Made by a program: the position numbers and the translations under genes | The notes under the pieces: generated by a model | Databases searched by the model: none | What the model saw: only the letters and a program-made list of their open reading frames with translations | Told to the model about the DNA's origin: nothing | From: an uncultured Lachnospiraceae bacterium | GTDB lineage: Bacteria > Bacillota > Clostridia > Lachnospirales > Lachnospiraceae | Reading direction: 5' to 3' | Assembly (NCBI GenBank): GCA_900544685.1 | Contig: UQWA01000028.1 | Span: 1 to 40,364, forward strand | Length of the DNA: 40,364 nucleotides | Shown: positions 25,915 through 34,863 of the stretch, in pieces | Numbering within the stretch: the first letter of the stretch is position 1 | Layout of the letters: every line of letters begins with the position of its first letter

Positions 25915-27897
25915 TTATGATGCTTTTCTTTTTTCTTTTACTGCTTCCTCAAACTCCTGCATGCAGATCGGCCGGTAATAGTAATATCCCTGCAGTTCAT
26001 CGCAGCCTTCCTGAATCAGGAAATCAGCAGCTTCTTTTGTTTCTACGCCTTCACAGACAATGCTTTTTCCGGTCCGCTTCAGCAGATGGAAGATCTCCTG
26101 CAATACGATGCGACCTTTTTCCGTCAGGCTACCGTCCAGAAAGCTCTTATCGATCTTCACTTCATCAAAGGCAATATCTTTCAGTGTATTCAGAGATGAG
26201 TATCCTGAGCCAAAATCATCCATGGAGATACGAATATGGTATGCGTGAAGGATTCTGATCATCCCATTTACTGCATCTCGGTTTCGTATATAGGCACTTT
26301 CGGTAATTTCAAAAATAAGATATCTGGTATCTATCTCGTATTTGTTAATGACATCCAGCAGTTTTTTCGTAAATCCCTCAATATCCCGGAAGTGAAACGG
26401 GGAAATATTCAGAGACAGTGTCACTGGCTGTGTCCGGCATTCACACTGGCTGACCATCCACTGAAACGCTTTTTCATACACATAAAAATCCAGTGCTTCC
26501 ACTTTTCCACATTCTTCCAAAACTGATATAAATTTGTCTGGTCCCAAGATTGCTCCATCTGCCCTCTGCCAGCGCACCAGCACCTCCGCACTGGTGATGC
26601 TTTCATCCATTCCGGAAATCTTTGGCTGAAAATACAGAACGAATTCTTCTTTTTCCAGCGCACTCTGGAAGGAATGTAATACATCTGCCCGTAACAATTC
26701 CGCATGCGCCAGTTCTTCGGTATAGGCACAGATACCATCCACCTGCTCCCTTGCTTTTCTTCTGGCAGTATTGGTATGAGAAATAATCTTTTCTGTATCC
26801 TCCTCTCGGTTCAAATCGTAATAAACACCTGTATTCATAGAGAAATATTCTACTGGATATTTTCCCTGCACCTCATTGGCCAGAATCTGGTTATTCTTCG
26901 CAACCATTTTCAGACAGGAATCCAGAGCTTCTCCTGTCACATCCACTACTGCCACAAATACATCTGAATGAAATCGACTGGTAAAAACTACTTTTGGAAA
27001 TAACTCCAGTCTTTTCCATATAAACTGTAAAATCTCATTTCCCATCTGGTAGCCCCAAAATTCATTGATCAGATGAAAATCCTTCACATCCATTAGCAGC
27101 AGTATGTAAGTCTTATGTTCTTCTCCATTATTCTTTAAGGTGAATAACTTGCCTGCCAGTTCCCTGATGGAGATAATCTGTCCGGCACCACTGACTGCCC
27201 TTCTCCTGATCTGTGTCTGACTGCTTCCGCTCTTTTTAAATGCTTTGTCCCGGTACATTTTTTCATCGGCATGCTTCATCAGATCCTGCACCAGATAATA
27301 ATGATTCTTATAGCTGACTTCATACCCAACAGCATAACTGATTTCATGTTCTGCCTGTGCATTGTATACATCTACAATTTTCTGAAGCTCTACGTTCATC
27401 TTTTCCAGTTCATCCAGAGACGTGTGTTCCTGTATAATGACAAATTCATCTCCACCGTATCTTGCCAGGAAACTGTTTTCTGTCAGAATTCTGGTCAGAA
27501 AAGATGCAAAATTTTTGATAAAACGGTCTCCTTCATCATGACCAAAGGTGTCGTTGATATATTTCAGACCATTCATATCAAACATCATAATGCCCACATC
27601 CAGCGTGTCATCCAGTTCCTGGATCTGGTTCAGCTTTTTTTCCAGTGCCTTTTTATTATGAATCCCCACTGCATCTGTAGCTTCACTCTGCACCATATTC
27701 TGCACATAGTCCTTCAGTGCAAGTGTCAGGGCACATCCAAAAAGTGCAATGGTAACCAGAATGATCCGCACCAGCAATGCAACTGTCGTATCGTAATGAA
27801 TGAGGTTATCCAGATGAAATGCCACAACAAGCAAAAACAGCAGGAACAATACCAGCTGTGCATTGCAAAAGTTTATAATTTTTTTGTTAAATTTCAC
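25915..27897 (-). CDS. membrane c-di-GMP enzyme: GGDEF, degenerate GGDEF, EAL
   Basis: Bifunctional-type c-di-GMP turnover protein of 660 residues. Two membrane segments lie at about 10-28 and 38-60. The first GGDEF domain (about 75-230) has an intact RYGGDEF at 146-152 and should be an active cyclase. A second GGDEF-like domain (about 240-400) has SRFHSDVF in place of the active site and is probably regulatory. The EAL domain (about 420-655) has EVL instead of EAL but keeps LNISPFHF, FEITES, DDFGSGYSS, KIDKSF and CEGVET, so phosphodiesterase activity is possible. It starts at GTG, with AGGGAG 8 bases upstream, 20 bp after feoA, so the two are co-transcribed. Confidence 0.92.
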   Translation of the reverse strand: MKFNKKIINFCNAQLVLFLLFLLVVAFHLDNLIHYDTTVALLVRIILVTIALFGCALTLALKDYVQNMVQSEATDAVGIHNKKALEKKLNQIQELDDTLDVGIMMFDMNGLKYINDTFGHDEGDRFIKNFASFLTRILTENSFLARYGGDEFVIIQEHTSLDELEKMNVELQKIVDVYNAQAEHEISYAVGYEVSYKNHYYLVQDLMKHADEKMYRDKAFKKSGSSQTQIRRRAVSGAGQIISIRELAGKLFTLKNNGEEHKTYILLLMDVKDFHLINEFWGYQMGNEILQFIWKRLELFPKVVFTSRFHSDVFVAVVDVTGEALDSCLKMVAKNNQILANEVQGKYPVEYFSMNTGVYYDLNREEDTEKIISHTNTARRKAREQVDGICAYTEELAHAELLRADVLHSFQSALEKEEFVLYFQPKISGMDESITSAEVLVRWQRADGAILGPDKFISVLEECGKVEALDFYVYEKAFQWMVSQCECRTQPVTLSLNISPFHFRDIEGFTKKLLDVINKYEIDTRYLIFEITESAYIRNRDAVNGMIRILHAYHIRISMDDFGSGYSSLNTLKDIAFDEVKIDKSFLDGSLTEKGRIVLQEIFHLLKRTGKSIVCEGVETKEAADFLIQEGCDELQGYYYYRPICMQEFEEAVKEKRKAS

Positions 27898-27917
27898 GTT
27901 TTTTCTCCCTGCTCTTT

Positions 27918-28136
27918 TTATTCTGCAACCAGAATCACATTCTGTGCCAGGCGCTTCTCGATTCCGATTTTGCTCTCTCTGATCAGCACAACAAAATATC
28001 CGTGAAGCTCAGACAACACCTCCACCGTACTTCCTGCTGTAAATCCAAGTGTCTCCAGATAATGCTTCTGCCTTTCCAGACCGCAGACCTTGGCTATGGT
28101 ATATGCTTTATGAAACTCTGCCAGATTCAATGGCAT
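27918..28136 (-). CDS. feoA: FeoA-domain protein
   Basis: SH3-like FeoA domain, 72 residues, the full length of the family. The pattern TIAKVCGLERQKHYLETLGFTAGSTVEVLSEL is typical, ending with a GYFVVLIRESKIGIEKRLAQNVILV strand pair. FeoA normally assists the FeoB ferrous iron transporter, but no feoB is in this window. Instead it is followed by the c-di-GMP protein. A GAGGTG ribosome site precedes the ATG, and a perfect inverted repeat lies in its promoter region. It could be an orphan Feo component or an adaptor with another partner. Confidence 0.88.
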   Translation of the reverse strand: MPLNLAEFHKAYTIAKVCGLERQKHYLETLGFTAGSTVEVLSELHGYFVVLIRESKIGIEKRLAQNVILVAE

Positions 28137-28170
28137 GACAACACCTCACTGTTCATTCGCAACTTATAGA

Positions 28171-28188
28171 AGTTAGCTTTTGCTAACT
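28171..28188. promoter_or_regulatory. inverted repeat upstream of feoA, candidate operator
   Basis: Perfect 7-bp inverted repeat AGTTAGC-TTTT-GCTAACT, about 35 bp before feoA. The TTAGC/GCTAA arms resemble DtxR/IdeR-family metal-regulator sites, which would suit an iron gene. No terminator-type T run follows. Confidence 0.5.
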
Positions 28189-28248
28189 ATGAATGTACCA
28201 TGTTTTTCCGGCTCTGTAAATAGGTTTTCGGTAGAATGTGACAGAAAA

Positions 28249-28293
28249 AAGGAATTTGCGCCGAAATATTTCGTTCTGCGCAAATTCCTTTTT
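28249..28293. terminator. bidirectional terminator-like hairpin
   Basis: AAGGAATTTGCGC and GCGCAAATTCCTT (13 bp) enclose a loop that itself contains CGAAATATTTCG, with A and T runs on the two sides. It ends the sigma/DUF4179 operon (minus strand) about 65 bp after its last stop. A second short hairpin, AAGAATGCC/GGCATTCTT, lies at 28323-28342. Confidence 0.85.
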
Positions 28294-28356
28294 ACATCTT
28301 ATAACTCATACCTTTCGCAGCAAGAATGCCGAGGCATTCTTGAATGTAATGAAAAT

Positions 28357-29835
28357 CTATTGTCTCACATCCACCAACTGGACCGGATCTGCATTTGGAC
28401 TATTCAGACTTGCTCCATATCCGGATACTTCCAGATACATCCGTCCAAGATCTTCTTCATTGACAATCCAGGCCACGTTCACCTCTGTGCTTTCACCTGC
28501 TGCCAGACTGGAAATGTAGTTCTTCCCGATATCACTCTGGCTGTCATAATACTGCATTCCGCCATCTATATTCAGCCCGCCGTCCCACTGTACGTAATCA
28601 TAATCCTCTCCAGACTGGTTCATATAATCCTTTTCCTGATACCCGTCATCTGTCTGATCCAGCAGAGACATCTTAATATAGTAATGGATATTTTCCAGAT
28701 CCTGGTCACTATGGTTTGTAACTGTCAGGGCAGCGTATACCAGTTTTGCCGGGAAGTTCTCTGTTCTTACCACTTCATCCAGCGTATCCACACCATCACC
28801 ACATTTGATATAAGTTGCTTCGTTGTCTTTTAATTTTCCATTTTCATCTAATCTGTCTTTCCATTCATCCGGAATATACGCTTCATTCAGTAATGAGAAA
28901 TCATCTGATACCTGCACACTGTCTACACTTAGACTCATCTTGCTCTCTGCTGTCTGATTTCCTTCTGCATCCTCTGTTAATGCAGGATCTTTGTATACCT
29001 CTTCTCCCATAGCATAAATGTGCAGTCTGTCTGCCGGCACCACGGTATCATATGCCGGAAGTTCTGATCCATCACCTTCTGCTAATGCAGCGTTTTCATT
29101 TTCTACCAGGGTGTTCCAGTCCCACATATCTCCTGTGCTGATCATCTCCCCGGTCTCCGTCAGTGTAATGCCTTCTGCCACTTTATATGCTTCTTCTTTG
29201 GATACATCACTTCCAATGTACATGGTCACAATTCTGTCCTCTTCCGGGCAGAGCAGATAAATTCGCTGGTTAAAATGGGTATCTGTCTGTACCGTATGAT
29301 ACTTCAGATAGACGCCTTCGTGTTCTCCAAATGTAGTCTGTTCGCTTTCTTCCACACTGGTATCAGTCAGTCCCTTTTCCAGATTACCGTCTCCGATCAA
29401 TACACTGTCAATGCTGAATCCACCTTTGTTATCTGTATTGATGTAATCCAGATGACGTTCATCCTTCCATTCCATGCCTTCCGGAATATAAGAAGTCTCT
29501 ATTTTTACATCTGCAATCTGATCTGGCAGAGCTTCCGTTGTCTGACTCTCGGTATCGGCTGTCACTCCTGTTACCACACTGTAGCTGCCCTGTTGCTGCA
29601 GATTCATATGATAATTCCGATAAGCATTAACTGCTGCATAGGCTCCGGTTCCGATAAGTACACAGGCGACTGCCGCCGCTGTTGCTGTTCTTCCCAGGGT
29701 CCATACTTTCTTTTTCTTCCTGCTTCGTCTGTTGTTTCTCCGCATGTGAACCTGTTTTTCCACTTCTTTTTCTATCATTTCACTGATAAAATCCGGTGTC
29801 TTTGGGTACTGATCTTTTAAATCTTCCACTCTCAT
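28357..29835 (-). CDS. membrane-anchored DUF4179-like anti-sigma partner
   Basis: Single-pass protein of 492 residues following the second ECF sigma gene with a 4-bp ATGA-type overlap. A cytoplasmic part of about 48 residues, rich in Arg and Lys (RRNNRRSRKKKK), precedes a membrane segment at about 50-68 (TATAAAVACVLIGTGAYAAV). The long outside part has beta-rich segments, including TSYIPEGMEWKDERHLDYIN and LVYAALTVTNHSDQDLENIH, as in the DUF4179 family commonly paired with clostridial ECF sigma factors. I infer that it holds the sigma factor at the membrane. Which extracellular signal it senses is unknown. Confidence 0.75.
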   Translation of the reverse strand: MRVEDLKDQYPKTPDFISEMIEKEVEKQVHMRRNNRRSRKKKKVWTLGRTATAAAVACVLIGTGAYAAVNAYRNYHMNLQQQGSYSVVTGVTADTESQTTEALPDQIADVKIETSYIPEGMEWKDERHLDYINTDNKGGFSIDSVLIGDGNLEKGLTDTSVEESEQTTFGEHEGVYLKYHTVQTDTHFNQRIYLLCPEEDRIVTMYIGSDVSKEEAYKVAEGITLTETGEMISTGDMWDWNTLVENENAALAEGDGSELPAYDTVVPADRLHIYAMGEEVYKDPALTEDAEGNQTAESKMSLSVDSVQVSDDFSLLNEAYIPDEWKDRLDENGKLKDNEATYIKCGDGVDTLDEVVRTENFPAKLVYAALTVTNHSDQDLENIHYYIKMSLLDQTDDGYQEKDYMNQSGEDYDYVQWDGGLNIDGGMQYYDSQSDIGKNYISSLAAGESTEVNVAWIVNEEDLGRMYLEVSGYGASLNSPNADPVQLVDVRQ

Positions 29836-30320
29836 CTGACTGCTGCCTCCTTATTCTGTAATCTGTTTTTCAATTTTTCTCTGGCTCTCGCCAGCCGCTT
29901 CTGTACTGCCCCTTCGGAAATACCCAGAATCTCTGCAATTTCCTGGCAGCTAAAGTCTTCCACATAATACAGCACTACCGGAATGCGAAGCTCTTCCTGC
30001 AGTTCCTGAACTGCTTCATATAATTCTCCGTAGTTCCTGCTTTCTTTTTGCGGTGCTTCGATCTGTTCCATATACTGATCTATGGGTAAAATTTTCTCAG
30101 ACTTCCGACAGATGTTATAGCATTCATTCATTAGAATCCGCATCAGCCATGTCTTCACAAATCGATCCTTTCTCAGCGTATCCAGCTTCGCAAATGCCTT
30201 CACAATAGTCTCCTGTATAGCATCGGCGCAGTCATGGTCATCCTTTAAAATGGACTTCGCCGTGGCATACATCTGATGCTGGGAGTCCAGAATTACCTTT
30301 CCCAGTTGTTCCTTCGTCAC
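29832..30320 (-). CDS. ECF-type RNA polymerase sigma factor (second pair)
   Basis: Sigma factor of 162 residues. Region 2 includes MYATAKSILKDDHDCADAIQE and VKTWLMRILMNECYNICRK; region 4 has LRIPVVLYYVEDFSCQEIAEILG followed by SEGAVQKRLARAREKLKNRL, a clear helix-turn-helix. It overlaps the DUF4179-like gene by 4 bp. A CGTCTA sequence on the minus strand at 30385-30390, about 65 bp upstream, is a good ECF -10 but the matching -35 is poor. It differs enough from the ECF protein at 19.6 kb to respond to a different signal. Confidence 0.93.
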   Translation of the reverse strand: MTKEQLGKVILDSQHQMYATAKSILKDDHDCADAIQETIVKAFAKLDTLRKDRFVKTWLMRILMNECYNICRKSEKILPIDQYMEQIEAPQKESRNYGELYEAVQELQEELRIPVVLYYVEDFSCQEIAEILGISEGAVQKRLARAREKLKNRLQNKEAAVR

Positions 30321-30454
30321 TAATACTGCCCTCCTTATCCACAGGATGGAGTTTTATTTCCATTTCCTGTTTGCTTTCATTTATTAGACGTATGGTGATC
30401 TGAAATATCCCTCAATTACAAAATTATTTTTTCAAGAATGCCTGACATGATAAA

Positions 30455-30481
30455 GGACTGCATAGATTTTTTATGCAGTCC
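30455..30481 (-). terminator. hairpin downstream of the DUF1275 gene
   Basis: Perfect 10-bp stem GGACTGCATA/TATGCAGTCC, followed on the minus strand by TTTATC. The T tract is weak, so a processing or stability hairpin is possible. Confidence 0.55.
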
Positions 30482-30531
30482 AGCTAATTTTCCATATCAA
30501 TTTTATACCATATTCTCGCACAGCTTAGAGA

Positions 30532-31245
30532 CTATCTCTTCTCCTGAACCATCATCATGCATGCCAGAATCAATAGTGCACTGGATCCCCAGATGGCTTT
30601 CAGACCGATATATATGGAACATACACCGCCAATTCCGGCACCAACCGCAAAGGTCAGAATAATTCCATAATAATGTGCCACTTTTTTCAGTGCCTCTGGC
30701 TTTTTATCTCTTAAATAAACCGACAGGCTCTCTGTTCCACTTCGTAAGTTTCCTATGCACATGGTACTGGCATAGCCGTATCCATGCACCTTACGGAATG
30801 CCTGTACCTGCATGGAACAGGCAAAGGATACCAGCATAGTGGCAATCATATTATATCCTGATGGGATGAATCCTACTGCAAATAGAATCACAAATTCCAT
30901 GGCAACGATGATCTGTCTCCAGTGAACTCTCTTTGCCATTTTGTATTTATGGCCAATCTGTTCTGCCACCAGTACGCCAAGTGCAAAGGCTATCACCGGG
31001 AAAAGATAATGCAATGCCTTTCCCCATTCTCCCAACATCATATGCTGACTCATCAGCACCACATTACCAGTCTGGGCATTGGAAAACACATTATCTCGCA
31101 CATTGTAGGTATACGCATCCTGAAAACCACCTGACAGTGCCAGTATGGCACTGAGGAAAAACGTCTCCGATGTCTGAATCTTCTCTTCTATTTCTTCTAC
31201 ATCTCTGTGTACTTCCCGTTCTATCTTTTGCAACTCATTCGTCAT
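30532..31245 (-). CDS. DUF1275 (YoaK-type) membrane protein
   Basis: Membrane protein of 237 residues with about six hydrophobic segments. The DUF1275 core is seen in LSGGFQDAYTYNVRDNVFSNAQTGNVVLM at about 38-66, then a GYGYASTMCIGNLRSGTESL stretch near 155-174. The first 28 residues are charged. Family members are often annotated as YoaK-like; transport function is suspected but not established. Monocistronic, between the sigma operon and the secreted beta-helix gene, from which it diverges. Confidence 0.85.
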   Translation of the reverse strand: MTNELQKIEREVHRDVEEIEEKIQTSETFFLSAILALSGGFQDAYTYNVRDNVFSNAQTGNVVLMSQHMMLGEWGKALHYLFPVIAFALGVLVAEQIGHKYKMAKRVHWRQIIVAMEFVILFAVGFIPSGYNMIATMLVSFACSMQVQAFRKVHGYGYASTMCIGNLRSGTESLSVYLRDKKPEALKKVAHYYGIILTFAVGAGIGGVCSIYIGLKAIWGSSALLILACMMMVQEKR

Positions 31246-31504
31246 GTCTGTATATGCCTTTCTTCTACAACCATTTTTCTTCTGTTACTTCTTTTCTGAT
31301 ACCAATCTCTTTCATTTTCTGTTCCCGCCTGTTTTCTCCTCTTACCATACCATTCTATATCTCTTTTCGCAACTGCCAATCTTCCGATTTTCTTAAGGAA
31401 AAACATATTTTATTTCCATAGTTTTCACAGAATGACCATACTTTTCCTATAACATAAACTCATCAAATTCAACAGAACACTCAATAGGAAGGTTGGTAAC
31501 TCTT

Positions 31505-33118
31505 ATGAGAAATAAATACGCAGCACTGGCACTTGGTATGGCACTGACTATGACTGCCGTACCTGTTATGGCCGCATCTACGACAAATACATCTACGACA
31601 GAAGTATCAGACGAAGCCTCGGACACTTCCTCAAATACCGAATCTTCTTCCGATGCTTCTACCCCGCCAGAGAAGCCTGACAGGGAAAAACCTGATGGGG
31701 AGGCACCTGGAGAACCTGCGCAGGATGGGAATGCTCCTGATGGACAGAGTGGTCCTGGCGGAGCTCCCGGTGATGCACCGGGCGGCGGCGATCCTGGCGG
31801 ACAGGCTCAGGGGGTAGACAGCTACGATGCTGTAAATGACTGTACCGAAGATACTACATTTGACGGGGAAGATATCGAATCCTCCGGTACCGATGAAAAT
31901 GCTGTTTTGATAGAAAAAGGTGCAGATGTGACTATCAAAGATTCTAATATTTTACGTGACTCTGCCAACAGCACAGGCGGTGATAATTCCAGCTTTTATG
32001 GTGTGGGTGCTGCCGTTCTTGCCACAGACGGCACCGCATCTGTCAGTGGCAGTACCATTTCCACAGATGCAAAAGGCGGTGCCGGACTCTTTGCTTATGG
32101 TGACGGGACGGTCTATGCGGCAGATTCTACTATCACAACTCAACAGGATACCTCTGGTGGTATTCATGCAGCCGGGGGCGGTACTCTGTATGCATGGGAT
32201 CTGGATGTGACTACCAACGGTGAATCTTCCGCAGCGATCCGCAGTGACCGCGGCGGCGGTACTATGGTAGTAGATGGCGGTACTTATACCTCCAATGGTG
32301 TGGGTTCTCCGGCTGTTTACTGTACTGCAGATATTGCCATTAATGATGCTGATCTGACCGCCAACGGTTCCGAAGCAGTCTGCATTGAAGGACTGAATTC
32401 TCTGCATCTGTTTGACTGTAACCTCTCTGGAAATATGTCGGACGATGACCAGAATGACTGTACCTGGGGTGTAATTGTATATCAGAGTATGTCCGGAGAT
32501 TCTGAAGTGGGTAACAGTACCTTCCAGATGACTGACGGTACTTTATCCACCGGAAATGGAGGTCTTCTGTATACTACAAATACAGAATGCACAATTACCT
32601 TAGACGGAGTGGATATTACCTACGCACCGGACAGTGAATTTTTCCTGAGATGTACCGGCAATGACAATGCCAGAGGGTGGGGTACAGCAGGCGCCAATGG
32701 ATCTGACTGCCTGTTTACGGCCATTAACCAGGATATGGACGGGGACGTTGTATGGGACTCCATCAGCAATCTGGATTTCTATATGACAGATAACAGTACT
32801 CTGACCGGTGCCTTTGTGAATGATGAGACTTATGCAGGTGAAGGCGGAGACGGCTATTGCAATGTTACCATTGATATGGGAAGTACCTGGATCGTTACCG
32901 ATGACAGCACCCTTTCTTCTCTGTCAAGTGAAGGAACCATTGTAGATGAAGAAGGCAACACTGTTACCATCCAGGGACGCGACGGAACTGTTTATGAAGA
33001 CGGCGAAAGCCCGTATACCATCACTGTAGATTCCTATGAAACAACTGCCGATACCAGCAGTGCAACTACGTCTGCAGACTGGTCTGACTATGAAGCTGAC
33101 CGTCCGGAATCACTATAA
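31505..33118 (+). CDS. secreted right-handed beta-helix-like surface protein
   Basis: Acidic secreted protein, about 537 residues. The signal peptide is MRNKYAALALGMALTMTAVP-like with cleavage near VMAAS. The next 75 residues are Thr/Ser- then Pro/Gly-rich (PPEKPDREKPDGEAPGEPAQ and repeated PGG), a probable flexible linker. The rest consists of short imperfect repeats of beta-helix type, such as ATDGTASVSGSTISTDAKGG and GTVYAADSTITTQQDTSGG. No LPxTG, SLH, or C-terminal anchor is seen. The frame could start at TTG 31493, but that leaves no space after AGGAAGG, so the ATG at 31505 is preferred. It resembles adhesin-like or pectate-lyase-fold proteins of gut Clostridia; no catalytic residues are assignable. 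Confidence 0.8.
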   Translation: MRNKYAALALGMALTMTAVPVMAASTTNTSTTEVSDEASDTSSNTESSSDASTPPEKPDREKPDGEAPGEPAQDGNAPDGQSGPGGAPGDAPGGGDPGGQAQGVDSYDAVNDCTEDTTFDGEDIESSGTDENAVLIEKGADVTIKDSNILRDSANSTGGDNSSFYGVGAAVLATDGTASVSGSTISTDAKGGAGLFAYGDGTVYAADSTITTQQDTSGGIHAAGGGTLYAWDLDVTTNGESSAAIRSDRGGGTMVVDGGTYTSNGVGSPAVYCTADIAINDADLTANGSEAVCIEGLNSLHLFDCNLSGNMSDDDQNDCTWGVIVYQSMSGDSEVGNSTFQMTDGTLSTGNGGLLYTTNTECTITLDGVDITYAPDSEFFLRCTGNDNARGWGTAGANGSDCLFTAINQDMDGDVVWDSISNLDFYMTDNSTLTGAFVNDETYAGEGGDGYCNVTIDMGSTWIVTDDSTLSSLSSEGTIVDEEGNTVTIQGRDGTVYEDGESPYTITVDSYETTADTSSATTSADWSDYEADRPESL

Positions 33119-33192
33119 TGAATATGCCTGCATACTTTGTACACAACAGCAAGCTTATAAAATAACACCACAATAACCCCTCCCATAATATT

Positions 33193-33235
33193 AAATCTCA
33201 CAGTTCACTTTCTGAGCTGTGGGATTTTCGTTTTT
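33193..33235 (+). terminator. terminator of the beta-helix protein gene
   Basis: AAATCTCACAG and CTGTGGGATTT (11 bp with one G-U) enclose a 13-base loop, followed by TCGTTTTT, about 75 bp after the stop. Confidence 0.85.
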
Positions 33236-33322
33236 CGCTATAAAAAAATCCCCTTTTTTGCCTTAATAAGTGTATAATAAGCGATATATTGGTAAAACCA
33301 TTCTGATCAAAGGAGAAATGAC

Positions 33323-34783
33323 ATGAGTACAATGAATCTGACCCTGTTAACGGATCTCTATGAGCTTACGATGATGCAGGGGTATTTTAAAAATAACTGT
33401 AATGAGACAGTTGTATTTGATATGTTCTACCGGAATAATCCATGTGGTAACGGCTATGCCATCTGCGCCGGTCTGGACCAGCTGATTGATTATATCAAAC
33501 GTCTCAAATTTTCTGATGAAGATATTGCATATCTGGATTCTCTCCATCTTTTTGAAGACGATTTTCTGGAATATTTAAGAGGCTTCCATTTTAGCGGTGA
33601 TATTTATGCTATCCCGGAAGGAACTGTGATCTTCCCAAGAGAGCCGCTGGTAAAGGTAGTTGCCCCGATTATGGAAGCCCAGCTTGTAGAGACTGCATTG
33701 CTGACGATCATTAATCACCAGAGTCTGATTGCTACTAAGACTGCCCGTGTGGTTTATGCGGCTGACGGCGGTGGTGTGATGGAATTCGGTCTTCGTCGTG
33801 CACAGGGACCGGATGCCGGTGTCTATGGTGCCAGAGCAGCTATGATTGCCGGATGTATCGGCACTTCCAATGTACTTGCCGGACAGCTTTTTGACGTACC
33901 TGTAAAAGGGACACACGCACACAGCTGGATCATGAGTTTCCCGGATGAATACACTGCTTTTAAGAAGTATTCTGAATTATATCCGGATGCCTGCTGTCTG
34001 CTGGTAGATACCTACGATACTTTAAAATCCGGTGTTCCAAATGCCATCCGTGTCTTCACTGAGATGCGGGAAGCCGGAATTGAACTGAAAAACTACGGTA
34101 TCCGTCTGGACAGTGGTGACCTGGCTTATCTCACAAAGCGCGCTCGCCAGATGCTGGATGAAGCCGGTTTCCCGGATGCATTCATCTCAGCCTCCAGTGA
34201 CCTGGATGAATACCTGATCACCAGTCTGAAGTCTCAGGGATGCTGCATTGATTCCTGGGGTGTGGGTACCAACATGATTACTTCCAAGGATTGCCCTGCT
34301 TTCGGCGGTGTATACAAGCTGGCTGCTGTTCAGGATGAACGCGGTAACTTCATTCCTAAAATTAAGCTTTCTGAAAATATAGAGAAGATCACGAATCCAG
34401 GTAATAAAACGGTATTCCGTATCTATGAAAAGGTGGAGCACAAGATCAAGGCAGATCTGATTTGTCTGGCTGACGAAGTATTTGATGAATCCAGTGATCT
34501 GACTATCTTTGACCCTCTGGAGACCTGGAAACGCACGAAGTTAAAAGCCGGCACATACGAGCTGCGTGAGCTGCTGGTTCCTGTCTTCAGAAAAGGAGAA
34601 TGCGTTTACACCTCTCCATCTGTTATGGAACTGCGTGATATCTGCAGCAAAGAGCTTGATACTCTGTGGGAAGAACACAGACGCCTCATCAATCCATCAC
34701 AAATGTATGTGGATCTCTCTGATAAGCTCTATGACATCAAGAAAAATCTGCTCCATCAAATGAGCATGGAGGACGAAAAATAA
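33323..34783 (+). CDS. pncB: nicotinate phosphoribosyltransferase
   Basis: Makes nicotinate mononucleotide from nicotinate, PRPP and ATP in the Preiss-Handler NAD salvage route. The 486 residues match the Gram-positive family. Diagnostic regions include LLTDLYELTMMQGYF at the N terminus, EFGLRRAQGPDAG near 153-165, GTSNVLAG, KGTHAHSWIMSF with the catalytic His near 195, and the phosphate-binding RLDSGDLAYL near 256-265. An AAAGGAG ribosome site precedes the ATG. A TATAAT -10 is present at 33273-33278 without a clear -35. It has terminators on both sides and stands alone. Confidence 0.97.
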   Translation: MSTMNLTLLTDLYELTMMQGYFKNNCNETVVFDMFYRNNPCGNGYAICAGLDQLIDYIKRLKFSDEDIAYLDSLHLFEDDFLEYLRGFHFSGDIYAIPEGTVIFPREPLVKVVAPIMEAQLVETALLTIINHQSLIATKTARVVYAADGGGVMEFGLRRAQGPDAGVYGARAAMIAGCIGTSNVLAGQLFDVPVKGTHAHSWIMSFPDEYTAFKKYSELYPDACCLLVDTYDTLKSGVPNAIRVFTEMREAGIELKNYGIRLDSGDLAYLTKRARQMLDEAGFPDAFISASSDLDEYLITSLKSQGCCIDSWGVGTNMITSKDCPAFGGVYKLAAVQDERGNFIPKIKLSENIEKITNPGNKTVFRIYEKVEHKIKADLICLADEVFDESSDLTIFDPLETWKRTKLKAGTYELRELLVPVFRKGECVYTSPSVMELRDICSKELDTLWEEHRRLINPSQMYVDLSDKLYDIKKNLLHQMSMEDEK

Positions 34784-34804
34784 TCTCTCCGTTATAAGCT
34801 GAAA

Positions 34805-34861
34805 AAGGCTGACCAGTCAGTCATCTATTGGATGATCTGATTAGTCAGCCCTTCTTTTTTT
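34805..34861. terminator. bidirectional terminator between pncB and the sigma-like gene
   Basis: A long imperfect hairpin with GGCTGAC/GTCAGCC at its base and TCATC/GATGA at its top has an A run before and a T run after, serving two convergent genes. Confidence 0.85.
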
Positions 34862-34863
34862 CT

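Noticed and set aside
27271..28005. 244-codon plus-strand frame opposite the GGDEF-EAL gene
   Set aside because: His/Cys/Phe/Ile-rich shadow translation without signals.
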